Assembly (NCBI GenBank): GCA_916700875.1
Contig: CAKAKS010000067.1
Span: 6,638,909-6,702,908, forward strand
From: Sebastes aleutianus
Taxonomy: Eukaryota > Chordata > Actinopteri > Perciformes > Sebastidae
Length of the DNA: 64,000 nucleotides
Reading direction: 5' to 3'
Shown: piece by piece, positions 37,556 to 47,560 of the stretch
Numbering within the stretch: position 1 is the first letter of the stretch
Layout: every line of letters begins with the position of its first letter
Position numbers and translations under genes: made by a program
Notes under the pieces: model-generated
Seen by the model: the letters and a program-made list of their open reading frames with translations, nothing else
Told to the model about the DNA's origin: nothing
Databases searched by the model: none

Positions 37556-37621
37556 GAGATGGCCAAGGTGGTTGGAATTTTTCACTGTTTGCTCTTTTTA
37601 AGGAGTGAATGAAGCTGTTTT

Positions 37622-37775
37622 TATTAAAGGAAGAGTTCAATACTTTTGGGAAAGACACTAATTTGGTTTATTCCTGAGAGTGAGATAAAAAGATCAATGT
37701 CAATCTCATGTCTGTGTGTGTAGTATCACGCTGGTCAGGACTTTGTTAGCCTAGCTTAGCTGAACAACAGGTGGG
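37622..37775 (+). mobile_element. Fish SINE-like repeat, diverged copy
   Basis: GGAAGAGTTCAATACTTTTG, then AATCTCATGTCTGTGTGTGT and GCCTAGCTTAGCTG, follows the layout of the copy at 55405-55606. Confidence 0.45.
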
Positions 37776-37870
37776 GGGCACAGTGGAAAAAAATGCACCT
37801 ATTGACACCTGTGAATCTGACTTATTTACACAATGTGTGTTTAAGTGATACAGAACAGGCGGCAACCTGC

Positions 37871-38822
37871 GGGTCTGAGAAGTGAAGGAGATGCGGAAGT
37901 GTCTTAAACTTGCATTCTCTCTAATAGCCAGCAGGGGGCGACTCCTCTGGTTGTATAGAAGTCAATGAGAAAATGAGCATACTTCTCACTTGATTCATTA
38001 CCTCAGTAAACATTGTAAACATGAGTTTATGATCTCAATCGCTAGTTTCAAGTCTTCTTCAATACAGCATGATGTTCATTTAGTAAATTATGGTCCCATT
38101 TAGAGTCAGATAGACCATGAAGCAGGGGATGCTTTAGGGCGTGGCTACCTTGTGATTGACAGGTCGCTACCACGGCGTTGTCCGGTCTGGGAGTTGTCTG
38201 TGTTTTCGTCTGAGAACTGTAACCCTTTCATAGTGTTTTCAGCTCATGAAAGTTAATTATAAAATTTTTGGTCAGCTAAAAATGTCTTATTAAGCGCTTG
38301 GTTGTACTTAGCTCCACCCACTTGTGTCCAGTGTTGGAAATTAACTTTTTTGTCCACTTGCCACTGTGGCTAGTGGATTCCAAAATCTAGCAGCCACTCA
38401 ATAGATTATGTTTTTTTGGCTGGTGAGGGAAGCAGATCTAGCATCCACTGGTGTATTTTACCAGCATTTGGCTGGTGGCTGGTGCTAATTTCCAACCCTG
38501 CTTGTGTCACGTCCAGAGTATAGTGTCTAGAAGGGAACCCGCAAGTTGGGGAAACGCTCGCGTGATGGTTAAGGTTAGGCGTTGATCTCGAATAGTTATG
38601 GTAAGGATAGGTCGTCGGGCAGCGAGTTTTTGCAAGTTTTTGCAGATCTCAGATCAGATTTCGCAATTTGCGGATTACCTTTTAGACACGACCCACTTTC
38701 GGTTGCAAAAAACAAGATGGTGACGGCCAAAATGCTGAACTCAAGGCTTCAAAACGATAGTCCACGAACCAGTGGGTGATATCACGTTGACTACGTCCAC
38801 TTCCTATATACAGTCTATGAGT
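37871..38822 (-). mobile_element. Interspersed repeat, reverse copy of the inverted pair
   Basis: Read on the - strand it starts ATAGACTGTATATAGGAAG, then GAAGCCTTGAGTTCAGCATT, and runs to CTTCTCAGACCC. It matches 33932-34625 block by block. It is longer because of the hAT MITE at 38329-38500 and flanking sequence. The two copies are 3.2 kb apart. Confidence 0.85.
38329..38500 (+). mobile_element. 172-bp hAT MITE with exact 8-bp target duplication
   Basis: The ends are CAGTGTTGGAAATTAAC and, reverse-complemented from the right, CAGGGTTGGAAATTAGC. CTTGTGTC occurs at 38321-38328 and again at 38501-38508, an exact 8-bp duplication. Both flanks lie inside the repeat at 37871-38822, so this element inserted later. 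Confidence 0.9.
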
Positions 38823-39324
38823 ACAAGAAATGTAAAATGGCTTCATTTGATTTTAGGAGGAGTTTTATTTATCCACCAAGTACTTCTGTGCCACTTCTCC
38901 AGATACGGATTGCCAGAAACGGTTAATGAGCACCTGATTTTGGTCTCTGTACGGGTACGATGGTACCAAACCTGGCAACCTCACTGTAGACTCAGGGTTG
39001 TTCTTTGGATGTATTGAGAGAGCTTGCTGCCAATTCGCCCCAGCAGGAAACCACGCTACTGCAAACAAATTGAAATCCCCTACCACCTTAAAAGGACTTT
39101 CCCCACAGACCACCTACAAGAGACACCTTAACTACAATCAAGGTCAATTATCACTCTTTTGTCTAAATCATTATGGTTTCATATTTGTAAAACCTCCCCA
39201 AAGCTTAGAAAAGCTATTTTTATGTGCATGACATCATCCCAATATGAAGTCTGTGGACCGAGCTGCAGGTACCAGGGAGAAAAACACTAATCTGGAAGCA
39301 AACCAGGTGGCAGGTCTGCAACCA

Positions 39325-39440
39325 AAGATTATTTTCATTAGCAGTTAATCTGCTGTTAATAATATTTTGGTGTGTTAAACATTAGAAAACTGTGAAAAGA
39401 GCCCATCACAATATCCTAGAGCCCAAAGATATTTAGGTAT
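39325..39440 (-). mobile_element. Reverse fragment of the 13.7-kb hAT family
   Basis: GATTATTTTCATTAGCAGTT, ...GAAAACTGTGAAAAGAGCCC, ATCACAATATCCTAGAGCCC. These are the reverse complement of the subterminal region of the family at 13700-14281. A longer reverse fragment lies at about 53445-53675. Confidence 0.6.
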
Positions 39441-40934
39441 GATCCAAAACGTGGGTGACTCAAACAGTCACGGAAAGAGAGAGAACACTGTGGCAGCAGC
39501 ATGATGTGCCGTTGTAGACTGCAGGTAGACGAGACCTGAAACAATAACCGATTCCACCCACTTTTACTGAATGTAATTTGCGTGGACCTGTGATTTCAGT
39601 TCCACCTAAAGCTACAAATTGCCTTTTCCGTTTATGTACGTAACTAACGAACAAGATACAAAGAGTTAATTTGTTTGCTTCCTTTGTTCTAGTGAAGGAA
39701 CTCCTAATAGTGAGTACTTGCTTGGTGTATTTTCTCTCTTTGTACAGGCTAATTGTTTACCTGCGTCCAATCTTCTTGGTACATTAAACACACCCTGACT
39801 GCAGCTCTGTATGTATTTGCACAGACATGAGATGGATATCGATCGTCTCATGTAGCTCCCAGAAAGAAAGCAAATAAGCCTATTCTTTTAAAAAAAAAAA
39901 TGGGTTGAAACTATTCCTTTAAGTTTTCCCCCCCTCTTTATTTCATCATTTGAGGACCCTCGAGGTCCTCACACTTCCTCCGTTGTCTCACTAGCTTCCT
40001 CTCTCCTCCCTCCCGTTCTTTCACACACACGTACGCCTCATTTTAACACCCACCCTCCTCTACATACCCTTATCCATCCATCTTCCTCTCTCCCCTCCTC
40101 CTCTCTCTTGATATCCCAGTCAGCCTTCTACCTCTGCGTTCTCTCACCTTGTTGCCGGCTTGGGAAAGTGTAAATTGTGTTTCTTTAAATACCCGTGTCT
40201 TCCGCGGGCTTACAGCTCGAGGGGGGGAGATGGTGGAGGAGTGGATACGAGGCGAGAAGAAAGAAGAGCAAGCCACAGTGTTTAACTTAACGTCTGCTAA
40301 GGATAGATAGGTCTCTCCTTTCATTTTTGCAGCTTGGGTGTTTAGCCTGACTTAACCGTTTAAACTCTGGCTGAACTTCATTTCCCCCCCCTTTAACTTT
40401 GCTCTTAAGTAGCTTCAAAGGTAAGAAGAACAGCTGTATCTGTATCTGAGGCTTATAGGGGTCAAATGCTACTAGCGAGTGACTCTGTCGTGTTTGTGTA
40501 AACCGGTACGGACCGGTGGATGGTTTGGTTGTGCCATCAGGACAGATAATTTGATCTTTAAATAGCTTTATCTCTCTGGCGCCCATCTCAACGCCCACTG
40601 CTGCTAACCCCTCCCTTCTGACCGTATAATGAATGCTTACGTCCATTTGAAACATTGCTAAAAGATTTATACATTATCCTGATGCGGTCCAGTTCTACCC
40701 ACACAGGGCTCCAACTAAATTAACTTAGCTGTGATTAAAATTTGACCGATAGGCCTAACAAGGTTGCTGCCATGCTCGTATACTGTACAACAGCTAGTGA
40801 TTTGTAAGCATCAGTGGAGCTTTAAATTTAAGATGCAGAGTGCAGTGCCGTTTAATCATCATTAAAACATTTTACTCAATAAGAGCGAGATTAACCTTTA
40901 TTTATTAGCCTGCATTAATTTACACAGAAACTTT

Positions 40935-41160
40935 TTTTTGTAAGCCACCCACTACATGCACAGTCTGATCTGTTGGTCTCAGAGCTGCGCTGGAGTAGCT
41001 GGGGATTAAATGCCTTGCTCGAAGGCACTCCGGCAGTGGTAATAAACAAGCTACAAGTGCAAATTTTTACTTTTAGATTTACCCTGCCAGTCCACAGATC
41101 GAATCTGCAGTCTTCCAGGCGCCTTCCCACTTATCTAACCTTTAGGCCCTCAGTGCCCCA
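40935..41160. mobile_element. Fish repeat with GCCTTGCTCGAAGGCACTCC core
   Basis: GGGGATTAAATGCCTTGCTC followed by GAAGGCACTCCGGCAGTGGT is a signature seen in a common fish repeat. The ends are not resolved. From 39930 to 40930 nothing else is recognisable except a CT-rich tract at 39950-40120. Confidence 0.5.
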
Positions 41161-41445
41161 GATCAATAATTTGAAATAAAAATAAAAGACTTTTAAATTA
41201 CCAAATAATGATTTTATTTTAAAAAAAAAATTTATGGAATTTCTCCTCCTCAGCTCTTCTGGAAACTATGGATGGGTCATTATTTATTCCAAGGGTGAGC
41301 TTAGTTTGAGCCCTCAAGACTTTATTTAATTTCTGTTGGCGAAAACATTATGCAAATTTAATGCAGATGGAGAATATGTGATGGTGTTATGCTGTGTGGG
41401 AAAATGTTTTCTTTCTACACACTTTAAAGATATTAAAAAAGAAAT

Positions 41446-42047
41446 TTAAAGGTGCAGTGTGTAGGATTTGGCGGCATGTAGGGATGAGGTTGCAACCAAC
41501 TGAAACTTCTCCCACGTGCAAAGCGTGCAGTACTGTGGCCGACACAAACGCCAATAGTCCTATCTAGAGCCAGTGAAGAGGACCCCCTCCATATGTAGAT
41601 TAGGGCTGGGCAATATATCGTTATTATATCGATATTGTGATATGAGGCTAGATATTGCCTTAGATTTTGGATATCTTATTATGGCATAAGTGTTGTTTTT
41701 TTCCTGGTTTTAAAGGCTGCATTATGGTAAATATGATGTATTATTCTGAACTTACCAGCTGTAAGTTACTGATGATTATTTATCAATAATATCATTGTCT
41801 AAATATTTAGTGAAAGCACCAATAGTCAACCCTACAATATCGTCGCAATATCGATATCGAGGTATTTGGTCAAAAATATTGTGATATTTGATTTTCTCCA
41901 TGTCGCCCGGCCTTATGTAGCTATAAACGGCTCATTCTAAAGTAACGAAAACACAACGATTTGTGATTATACCCCAAAGAAAACATACTTATTAATATTA
42001 ATTTCTGCCAATAGAAAATGTTAAATGCTTCACACTGTTTCTTTAAG
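41446..42047 (+). mobile_element. TTAA-type MITE carrying a nested element
   Basis: The left end is TTTAAAGGTGCAGTGTGTAG and the right end CACACTGTTTCTTTAA, which are inverted repeats. The body words GGATTTGGCGGCATGTAGGG and AACGAAAACACAACGAT match the family at 25368. It is interrupted at 41601-41914. Confidence 0.72.
41601..41914 (+). mobile_element. TAGGGCTGGGC-type MITE nested in the TTAA MITE
   Basis: It starts TAGGGCTGGGCAATATATCG and ends GTCGCCCGGCCTTA, with inverted ends. TATGTAG occurs on both sides (41592-41598 and 41914-41920), so a 7-8-bp target duplication is likely. The interior is rich in ATATCGATAT motifs. Confidence 0.72.
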
Positions 42048-42049
42048 GG

Positions 42050-43960
42050 GAAAATGATAGTTCAACAGGTTAAAGGCCCTGTTCTCGGATGATAGTATGA
42101 ACTCAGGATTCGCTCTGGATAAACATTACACATATGTAAAGAGTTCTGTGAATTGTGTCTATCTCCTCATTCCGTTCATCTCTGAAGAGCCACTAATTGA
42201 CCACTGAAACTGTACCAGCACAAATCTCACTCTGAGTCTTGAACACAGGTTTGTTCTTGGTCCGAAATGCCAGATTTCTGCGGCGGCCAAAGATAAGACA
42301 CAAGTTTGGCTAACTTGTCGCAGCTCATTGCGGTTGGCTTGATGAGCGATGCACTGGGACAGCCAGTTTACCCAAAGTGTTCATGCCAAGTAGAGGAGCT
42401 CTTGCGATCAGCCGCAAGAATTAGCCCAAGACGCTATTAAAGGAGACACTAATCCGCGCTGCACTTGACCACACATTCAGCCCTCAGCCATCATGGTGCT
42501 TAGATAAACTAACCACAAGGTCAGAGCTGCAGTGAAACACCAGGGAGCGACTTACTCTGACACGCAGCGCTCTGGAAGTCTCTGAGCGAATCCTACAGGC
42601 GAACAGCAGCTGTACCTTTAAGACCTCTGAATCCTCTCAAGCCCACGGGCAAACCCAAGAGTTTCCTTTTTTCTTTTCTAATAACTTGTGTTTTCCGAGA
42701 CGCTGAACTGGCCATAAAGCTGGCTTTAAAATAACAAAGAAAGATACCACAAAAAAGTTGCTGCCTGCTGCTCTCAGCTCTTGTTCTGCAAAAGTGTGTT
42801 TTTGATGCTACATGCAGTTAGTTTGCTCGCCTCCTCTTCTGCATCCTCTTCTTCACGTGTCCCCCCCTCCCTCTTTCATGTCTTGATGGGAGTTCCACCG
42901 AAGCGCACTTAAGCAGATGTTCTTCCTGCAGAAAAAAAAATCAATTCCACCGCCGGTGCAAGGATGTGATAACGCTCCACGCTGAATATAAACCTGTCTC
43001 CCGCTTGACAATTTGGTTCCAATTAAACTATTTATACACGCCATATTTTCAGGGGTGAGGAGACCGCTTTGGGGCATATCTTCTTAGGAGATGTTCCCTC
43101 CGTTGGCTTGGTCTTGTTGTCAATTATGCCATATTTTTGTTTTGCTTGAGATTAGGTTGAGCGAGCACTGGCACGTTTTGAAGTGAGCGGGAAGGGAGGG
43201 GAGCGCAAAGCACGGCTGGGTGCACGCAGAGCCGCAGTAACTTAACTCGACAAAAAGCGCCACGGCGGCCAGCCTTGGTATTACTTACTATTAAGAGGAG
43301 CTGCATATTTCACTATACATCCCTTATTCTGATTCACGTAATCGTCTGCCACCCTCGCTGAATCCAAAGAGCAGAATTAGCCTGCACCATCACCCGTTAT
43401 CAAGGGAGTGCTGTTAAATACCATAATTTGAGCCAATTTGAATAGTGTTACACACCCAGTTCACTGTTCACTGGTTCTGTGGTGCTCCAGCTCCAGCTCT
43501 AGCTCCAGCCCCAGCCTTTAGAATCAATTCATTATGCTGGGTCATTTGTATTCTCTTTCTCTTTCCCTCTGACCTGCTCATTTCCATAATGCCTGTCCCG
43601 TTTGAGCTTGTTCTGTACCAGCCAATACATATGCATGGCGTTAAAAACCGACACAGATATTGACAAAAGAGGGTTACAAAGCCATTAGAGGTATGAGACA
43701 GTGCTCTTGTTGTTGCTTTGACCTGTCGAGAGCCACTCTCTGCCGTGGTCTCTTCATCTTCGCTGGTCCCTCAGGTCCTGCAGTCTCTGGATGCCAGGGC
43801 TGCTACTGACTCATCGCTCTTACATTGGCCTCGCAGACATACAACCAGATCGCCATTTGTCTGCTTTTTTTCTGTCCCTCTGACAGCATACCCTTGTGTG
43901 TGTGGGTGTTTGTGTGTGCATTCAGTATTTGCTTTCAGAAAGACAGATAGAGATATATAG
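42050..43960. other. Single-copy intronic stretch before the Ig exon
   Basis: No gene or repeat family was recognised over 1.9 kb. GA-rich DNA at 43945-44025 precedes the CT-rich acceptor tract of the exon at 44182. Confidence 0.35.
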
Positions 43961-44181
43961 ATAATCTGACAAGCGCAGAAAGAGATGGGCGGGGGGAGAT
44001 GGAGAGACAGAGAGAGAGCGAGGCAAGTAATGCATTTTGCGGGGTTCATCTGATTTGTGTGTTGGTGTGTGCTACTATATTTGCTTGTATTTTCATATAA
44101 GCGCAGTGTCTCTCTGACTTGTCTCTGTCGCTCTGTCTTATGAATTTTTTTTCCCCTCCCTCTCTGTCTCCCGTTACCTAG

Positions 44182-44331
44182 ACGACGACCCCTTGCAGCC
44201 AGTGACCTCAGATGAGACGGTGTCCGTGGGGGGGACGGTGACACTGACCTGCCATGTGCCCGAGAGCGATAACTCCTCACTGCAATGGTCCAACACTGCA
44301 CAGCAGACCCTGTACTTTGGAGAGAAGAGAG
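44182..44331 (+). CDS. cadm3: cadm3 exon encoding the N-terminal half of Ig domain 1 (V-type)
   Basis: This 150-nt exon lies between a CT-rich acceptor (AG at 44180-44181) and a GTGAG donor at 44332. It is in phase 1 at both ends, so it is symmetric. It encodes residues 31-80, including the B-strand TVTLTCHV with the Ig cysteine (about C54) and the C-strand SSLQWSN with the core tryptophan (about W66). It ends QQTLYFGEKR. From family knowledge, SLQWSN.AQQTLYF is the CADM/nectin-like signature. TSDET plus FGEKR favours CADM3 over CADM2, which has YFDDKK, and over CADM1. N61-S62-S63 is a possible N-glycosylation sequon. The next exon should begin by completing an Ala codon and continue LRDNR; it was not seen before 64000. 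In the cell this domain lies outside neurons and mediates homophilic and heterophilic adhesion. The gene is partial because the window ends. Confidence 0.93.
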
Positions 44332-44754
44332 GTGAGAGTCCAGACAGTCTGACATTCCCGTACCACAGAGATGTTGAAGGGTTGGGTATAGCTGCGTGTA
44401 TCAAAGCTCAGGCCTTTCAAAACAGAGACATCTTTTCTGTTGTTGGGTTTATAGGCTATGAAAACAATAGGTTAGGAGTTGGACAAAGATAGTAGTTTTG
44501 GTCATATATTTAAAAAGTTAGCGCGACCCTTCATGTGCTTCAAGTCAGTGTTGACTTTTCAATAGTTAACTAAATCTTTTGAGTTGCTTAATCTGACCCA
44601 CTAAACCTTAAACTTCCAGGAGTGATAGTTCAGCAAAACTGCTTGAATCCTTTTCAGTTCTGTATGAATATTTTTGCTTTGGCAGTGAACAGCTTGCAGA
44701 TACTTTCAAAAATGCGTTCATTACGGCTCCATTTACACTTCGTTTGTGTCACAT

Positions 44755-45155
44755 CTATGTATGAAATCCCAGCCCGGTCACACAAAAAGGTGTGTGAATG
44801 TCACGATAAGAGCGCTGTTTGTGCTTTAGGTGTGTCATTTTCACGCCATATAGTCTGTACTGACTGCAATAGGTCCAACAAACACAGGACGTTCAACCAG
44901 GAGACTGATGTTTTGTTTTGTTGTGTTAGTGACGCTCGTCATGTGTTTCGTAGTGGCGTTAAATTGTTCCCATACATATATTACTTATAGGTTACATACT
45001 TATTTTAAGCCCATCAGCCATGACATTTTTCCTAAACCTAACTAAGTGGTTTTGTTGCCCCCTGCTGGTACTGCACCTTAATACACGCATGTAATCTTCA
45101 CGCCTCGGCGATGCTAAACCTGACACTGACACGCTATCCTGTGGTGGACAGGCGG
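44755..45155 (+). mobile_element. Teleost repeat (CCCGGTCACAC...GTCTGTACTGACTGCAAT), copy 1
   Basis: The order of CACGCCATATAGTCTGTACT, GGACGTTCAACCAGGAGACT, TTACATACTTATTTTAAG and GTTGCCCCCTGCTGGTACTG is repeated at 56130-56660. Related pieces are at 62255-62430 and, reversed, 63040-63370. No transposase frame is present. Confidence 0.75.
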
Positions 45156-45159
45156 GTTC

Positions 45160-46205
45160 ACACTTAGCAACATATATGCATCCCTGGTGGCCAGATCACA
45201 GATCTGATTTCAATCCGTTTTGTTTTTTCCAGGCCGCATGCTAATCAGCATAGGTCCTTCTCTCGTACAGAAGGTGTTGGTAATGCTTGAAGAAGAATAA
45301 CACCTGTACTTTACTAATTCAGTGACAATAATTAACACATAGCAAAAAACGCTGTATCTGTAACACAACAAACATGTGGATGAATTGCATTTATAGACTA
45401 CAAGTGAGACAAACGTTTTACATTCTTCACAGGCGTTCATTCACGCCTCTCCCTCACCTATACACTGCATTAAGTGGTTGAACCAATCAGGGATCAGATA
45501 AACGCTTCAACAGCTTGGTGCACCTTCTGTATCATCGCATGTGTTGGAATCTTTGGAGCAGATACGACGGCTTATTTCAGTACCACTTTAGCTGCCGTTA
45601 CCACAAGGGATAGACCGTGAAGAGGTTACTTCTATAGGCGGCTTACTGACATAGTTACTCTTGGGTGGAGGAGTAAAGATTATGCGTCTTGGAGAGACGG
45701 ATGCATTTACACCCTTTCACCATCTGGCTAGAATGCATCTTGGATGCAATTTGATCAGATAGCTATCCAATCTGTCCACAAGACACATGAAGTAACTACA
45801 AGTAAAAAGGGTTTTATGTTGATAAAAAAGCACGTTTTCTACAAAAAATATTTGGAGAGACAGGGTTGCGATAAATATGTTGTTGCTTTTCCATCTTTGC
45901 TGAACAAGGCACTAATAACTACTTTGTACTCAGTGGGTCAAAAGCTTTGTTCAAGAGAAAAAGCCTCAAACAGAGACCAAGAAAGCAAGCAACATGTAAT
46001 ATTGCATGGTGCCAAAAGTGCTCAATACGTGCAACAGCTGAAAACAAAGAGACAAAAACAAACCTCAGAGTCTGACAGGCACAAGTGCGTCACTGCGTCC
46101 AATTCAAACAGCTACTTTTAAGATAAACTATCTCATTTATCAATTTTGTGCAACTTCACGGGCTAACTGGCAGGTTAGCCAGACGGGCTTATAATGATCT
46201 TTTGA
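45160..46205. other. Intron 2 stretch before the exon-fragment array
   Basis: No supported gene. The longest frame (125 codons, 45744-46121) has no recognisable domain. No further copy of the Ig exon was found here. Confidence 0.4.
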
Positions 46206-46210
46206 AACGA

Positions 46211-46290
46211 GAGACTTCCCACTCTTTGGTTCAGTGGTCCAACATCACATGACAGACCCTGTATTTTGAGAAGAAAAAAAGAAGGAAGAG
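46211..46290 (+). pseudogene. Degenerate copy A of the cadm3 Ig-exon 3' end
   Basis: The stretch reading CAGTGGTCCAACATC, then GACAGACCCTGTATTTTGAG, aligns with exon bases about 44270-44335 (CAATGGTCCAACACTG, CAGACCCTGTACTTTGGAG). The match continues into A/G-rich sequence resembling the start of intron 2. The GT donor is lost. There are small length changes before CAGTGG, so no open frame is kept. Confidence 0.65.
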
Positions 46291-46629
46291 AAGGACAGCT
46301 AGTGGTGTGAAAAAAATTGATACTGTAAATAAGGAGTGACATTATAAATATGGTGCTTTGGTGCTAATGATTACTTTTGACTGTGTTGGCTCAAACCCAT
46401 GGTTCAAAACATTGTCAGGAGTGAAAAGGGAGCAGGCACTGCAGCCAGTTTGAGTATAAAGACAGGGACATTAGGCTATAATTGCAATAAAAACACATTT
46501 CCTTTTTTATTTGGCGTGATGAAAAAAAAAATGCCCCCAAAAGGATCTTTAAAATCAAATATTTTTGAAAGAAAACTTAAATCCTGACAAGCTCATATGT
46601 TATCTCCAACTTTTTCTAGTGTCTTTTTT

Positions 46630-46690
46630 TCCAATGGCTCGACATCACACAACAGACTTGGTACTTGGGAGTGAAAAGAGGAGAGAGTGG
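46630..46690 (+). pseudogene. Degenerate copy B of the cadm3 Ig-exon 3' end
   Basis: CCAATGGCTCGACATCACAC, followed by AACAGACTTGGTACTTGGGA and GTGAAAAGAGGAGAGAG, matches the exon end plus the first intron bases. Substitutions are scattered through the TGGTCCAAC core and the donor GT is replaced. The pyrimidine run just before it is TTTTTTTCC. Confidence 0.62.
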
Positions 46691-46840
46691 TGCAGATGGA
46701 AGGAAGGAGGGGGTGGGAGGGTTGGAGAATGAGGAGGTGAGAGAGATAGAAAGACTCCCTCGTGCACGAATATGACACTTAACAGCAGAAGTGAAGCGAT
46801 AGAGAGATGGAGTTAAGAATGGCGAGAGCAGGGACGGATA

Positions 46841-46916
46841 CATGCCGAGAAGTTGTCATTGCAGAGGGCCAACATTTTTGCAACCGACAATTTGGAGAAC
46901 AGAGAGGCGAGAGAGA
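46841..46916 (+). pseudogene. Degenerate copy D of the cadm3 Ig-exon 3' end
   Basis: CATGCCGAGAAG..CATTGCAG.GGGCCAACA followed by TTTGGAGAACAGAGAGGCGA corresponds to exon bases from CATGTGCCCGAG through the donor. The alignment starts further 5' than in the other copies. The donor GT has become GC (46907-46908) within AGAGAG|GCGAGAG, so a weak GC donor is conceivable. The frame is not kept. Confidence 0.62.
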
Positions 46917-47028
46917 ATGAAGGAGGGAAGGAGGGAGGGACGTGGGGAAGGACAAATGGAGAGCTCGGCAAGTCTTTACTCCAGATGGAGCTTCAACCAC
47001 AGTAGAGAGGAAAGAGATAGAAAGTGAG

Positions 47029-47090
47029 GCTCTTCTCCGCAATGAACACTTAAAGGCTGACCTCTACTTTGGAAGGAATTGAGAAGAGTA
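47029..47090 (+). pseudogene. Degenerate copy E of the cadm3 Ig-exon 3' end
   Basis: CTCTTCTCCGCAATGAACAC, then CTGACCTCTACTTTGGAAGG and AATTGAGAAG, aligns with CTCCTCACTGCAATGG...CAGACCCTGTACTTTGGAGA. This copy is weaker than the others. It is immediately followed by a pure GGA microsatellite (47093-47128). Confidence 0.5.
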
Positions 47091-47173
47091 TTGGAGGAGG
47101 AGGAGGAGGAGGAGGAGGAGGAGGAGGGCAAATGGGAGAAAATAGAAGGAGGAGGAGGGGGGGATTGAGATGG

Positions 47174-47250
47174 AGCAGAAACTCCCCACTGCAGTGGTCC
47201 AACATGCACAGCAGATGCTGTACTTTGGAAAGCAGAGAGTTGAGAGACAG
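47174..47250 (+). pseudogene. Best-preserved copy F of the cadm3 Ig-exon 3' end
   Basis: About 60 of 68 positions match exon bases 44274-44341 by eye, from AACTCCTCACTG through TACTTTGGAGA into the intron. The copy reads NSPLQWSN in one frame. A single-base deletion in AACACTGC then moves the rest (QQMLYFGKQR) into the next frame, so it cannot encode the Ig strand intact. The donor GGTGAG has become GTTGAG shifted by one base. It lies 2.8 kb inside intron 2. Confidence 0.8.
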
Positions 47251-47560
47251 CGAGGGGAGAGGAAGATGACGGGAGCTCAGAATTCAACCCTTCATCCATG
47301 TCTTCTCTTCAAAGTGCAGCAGATGGAGAGAGAAAGAAGAGACATGGAGATCTTGAGTGTTAGATAGAAAGATAGTGGAGGGATGGAGGTGTGCACAGTG
47401 GGAAAGATAAACACTGACAAGGGACAGAGAGAGATGAAGGAGGAGGAACAGTTGTAAACAGAAGGTAGACATTTTTAGCAGAAGAGAAGCAGATGGAGAG
47501 AATGAAGCAAGGAGAAAGAAGGAGTAGCATTTTTGACTGTAATTAGGTGTTGATACGATG

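Larger units (their letters stand above)
1237..44181 (+). other. cadm3: cadm3 intron 1 (42,945 bp)
   Basis: The intron is bounded by GTAAGC at 1237 and TTACCTAG ending at 44181. The acceptor is preceded by a long CT-rich tract (about 44107-44179), and CTGAC near 44113-44117 is a plausible branch site. Very long first introns are usual for CADM genes. No other coding exon was recognised inside it on either strand. It is filled with transposon relics, microsatellites and single-copy DNA, described separately. Confidence 0.75.
46691..47560. repeat. Purine-rich spacer units of the exon-fragment array
   Basis: Between and after copies B, D, E and F lie GAGAGAGGAA-type segments that resemble one another. 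One example is AGCAGAAGTGAAGCGATAGA near 46782 against AGCAGAAGAGAAGCAGATGG near 47478. Another is AAGTCTTTACTCCAG near 46970 against AGTCTTTACTTTAAAC near 50326. This indicates that the duplicated unit included intronic DNA, not just exon. A pure GGA run occupies 47093-47128. Confidence 0.55.

Noticed and set aside
43771..44355. 194-codon open frame on the - strand
   Set aside because: It overlaps the real cadm3 exon in antisense and the low-complexity acceptor tract. No recognisable protein.
44830..44940. A second Ig-like or protein-coding exon suggested by open frame 44622-44990
   Set aside because: Most of the frame falls in a teleost repeat that recurs at 56.1-56.7 kb, so it is not an exon.
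45744..46121. 125-codon frame in intron 2
   Set aside because: Considered as a transposase piece or gene fragment. No family motif is recognisable and the flanks show no element ends.
46741..46815. Possible further exon fragment (copy C)
   Set aside because: GACTCCCTCGTGCACGAATA...AACAGCAGAAGTGAAG is suggestive, but its only firm similarity is to another spacer near 47478, not to the exon itself.
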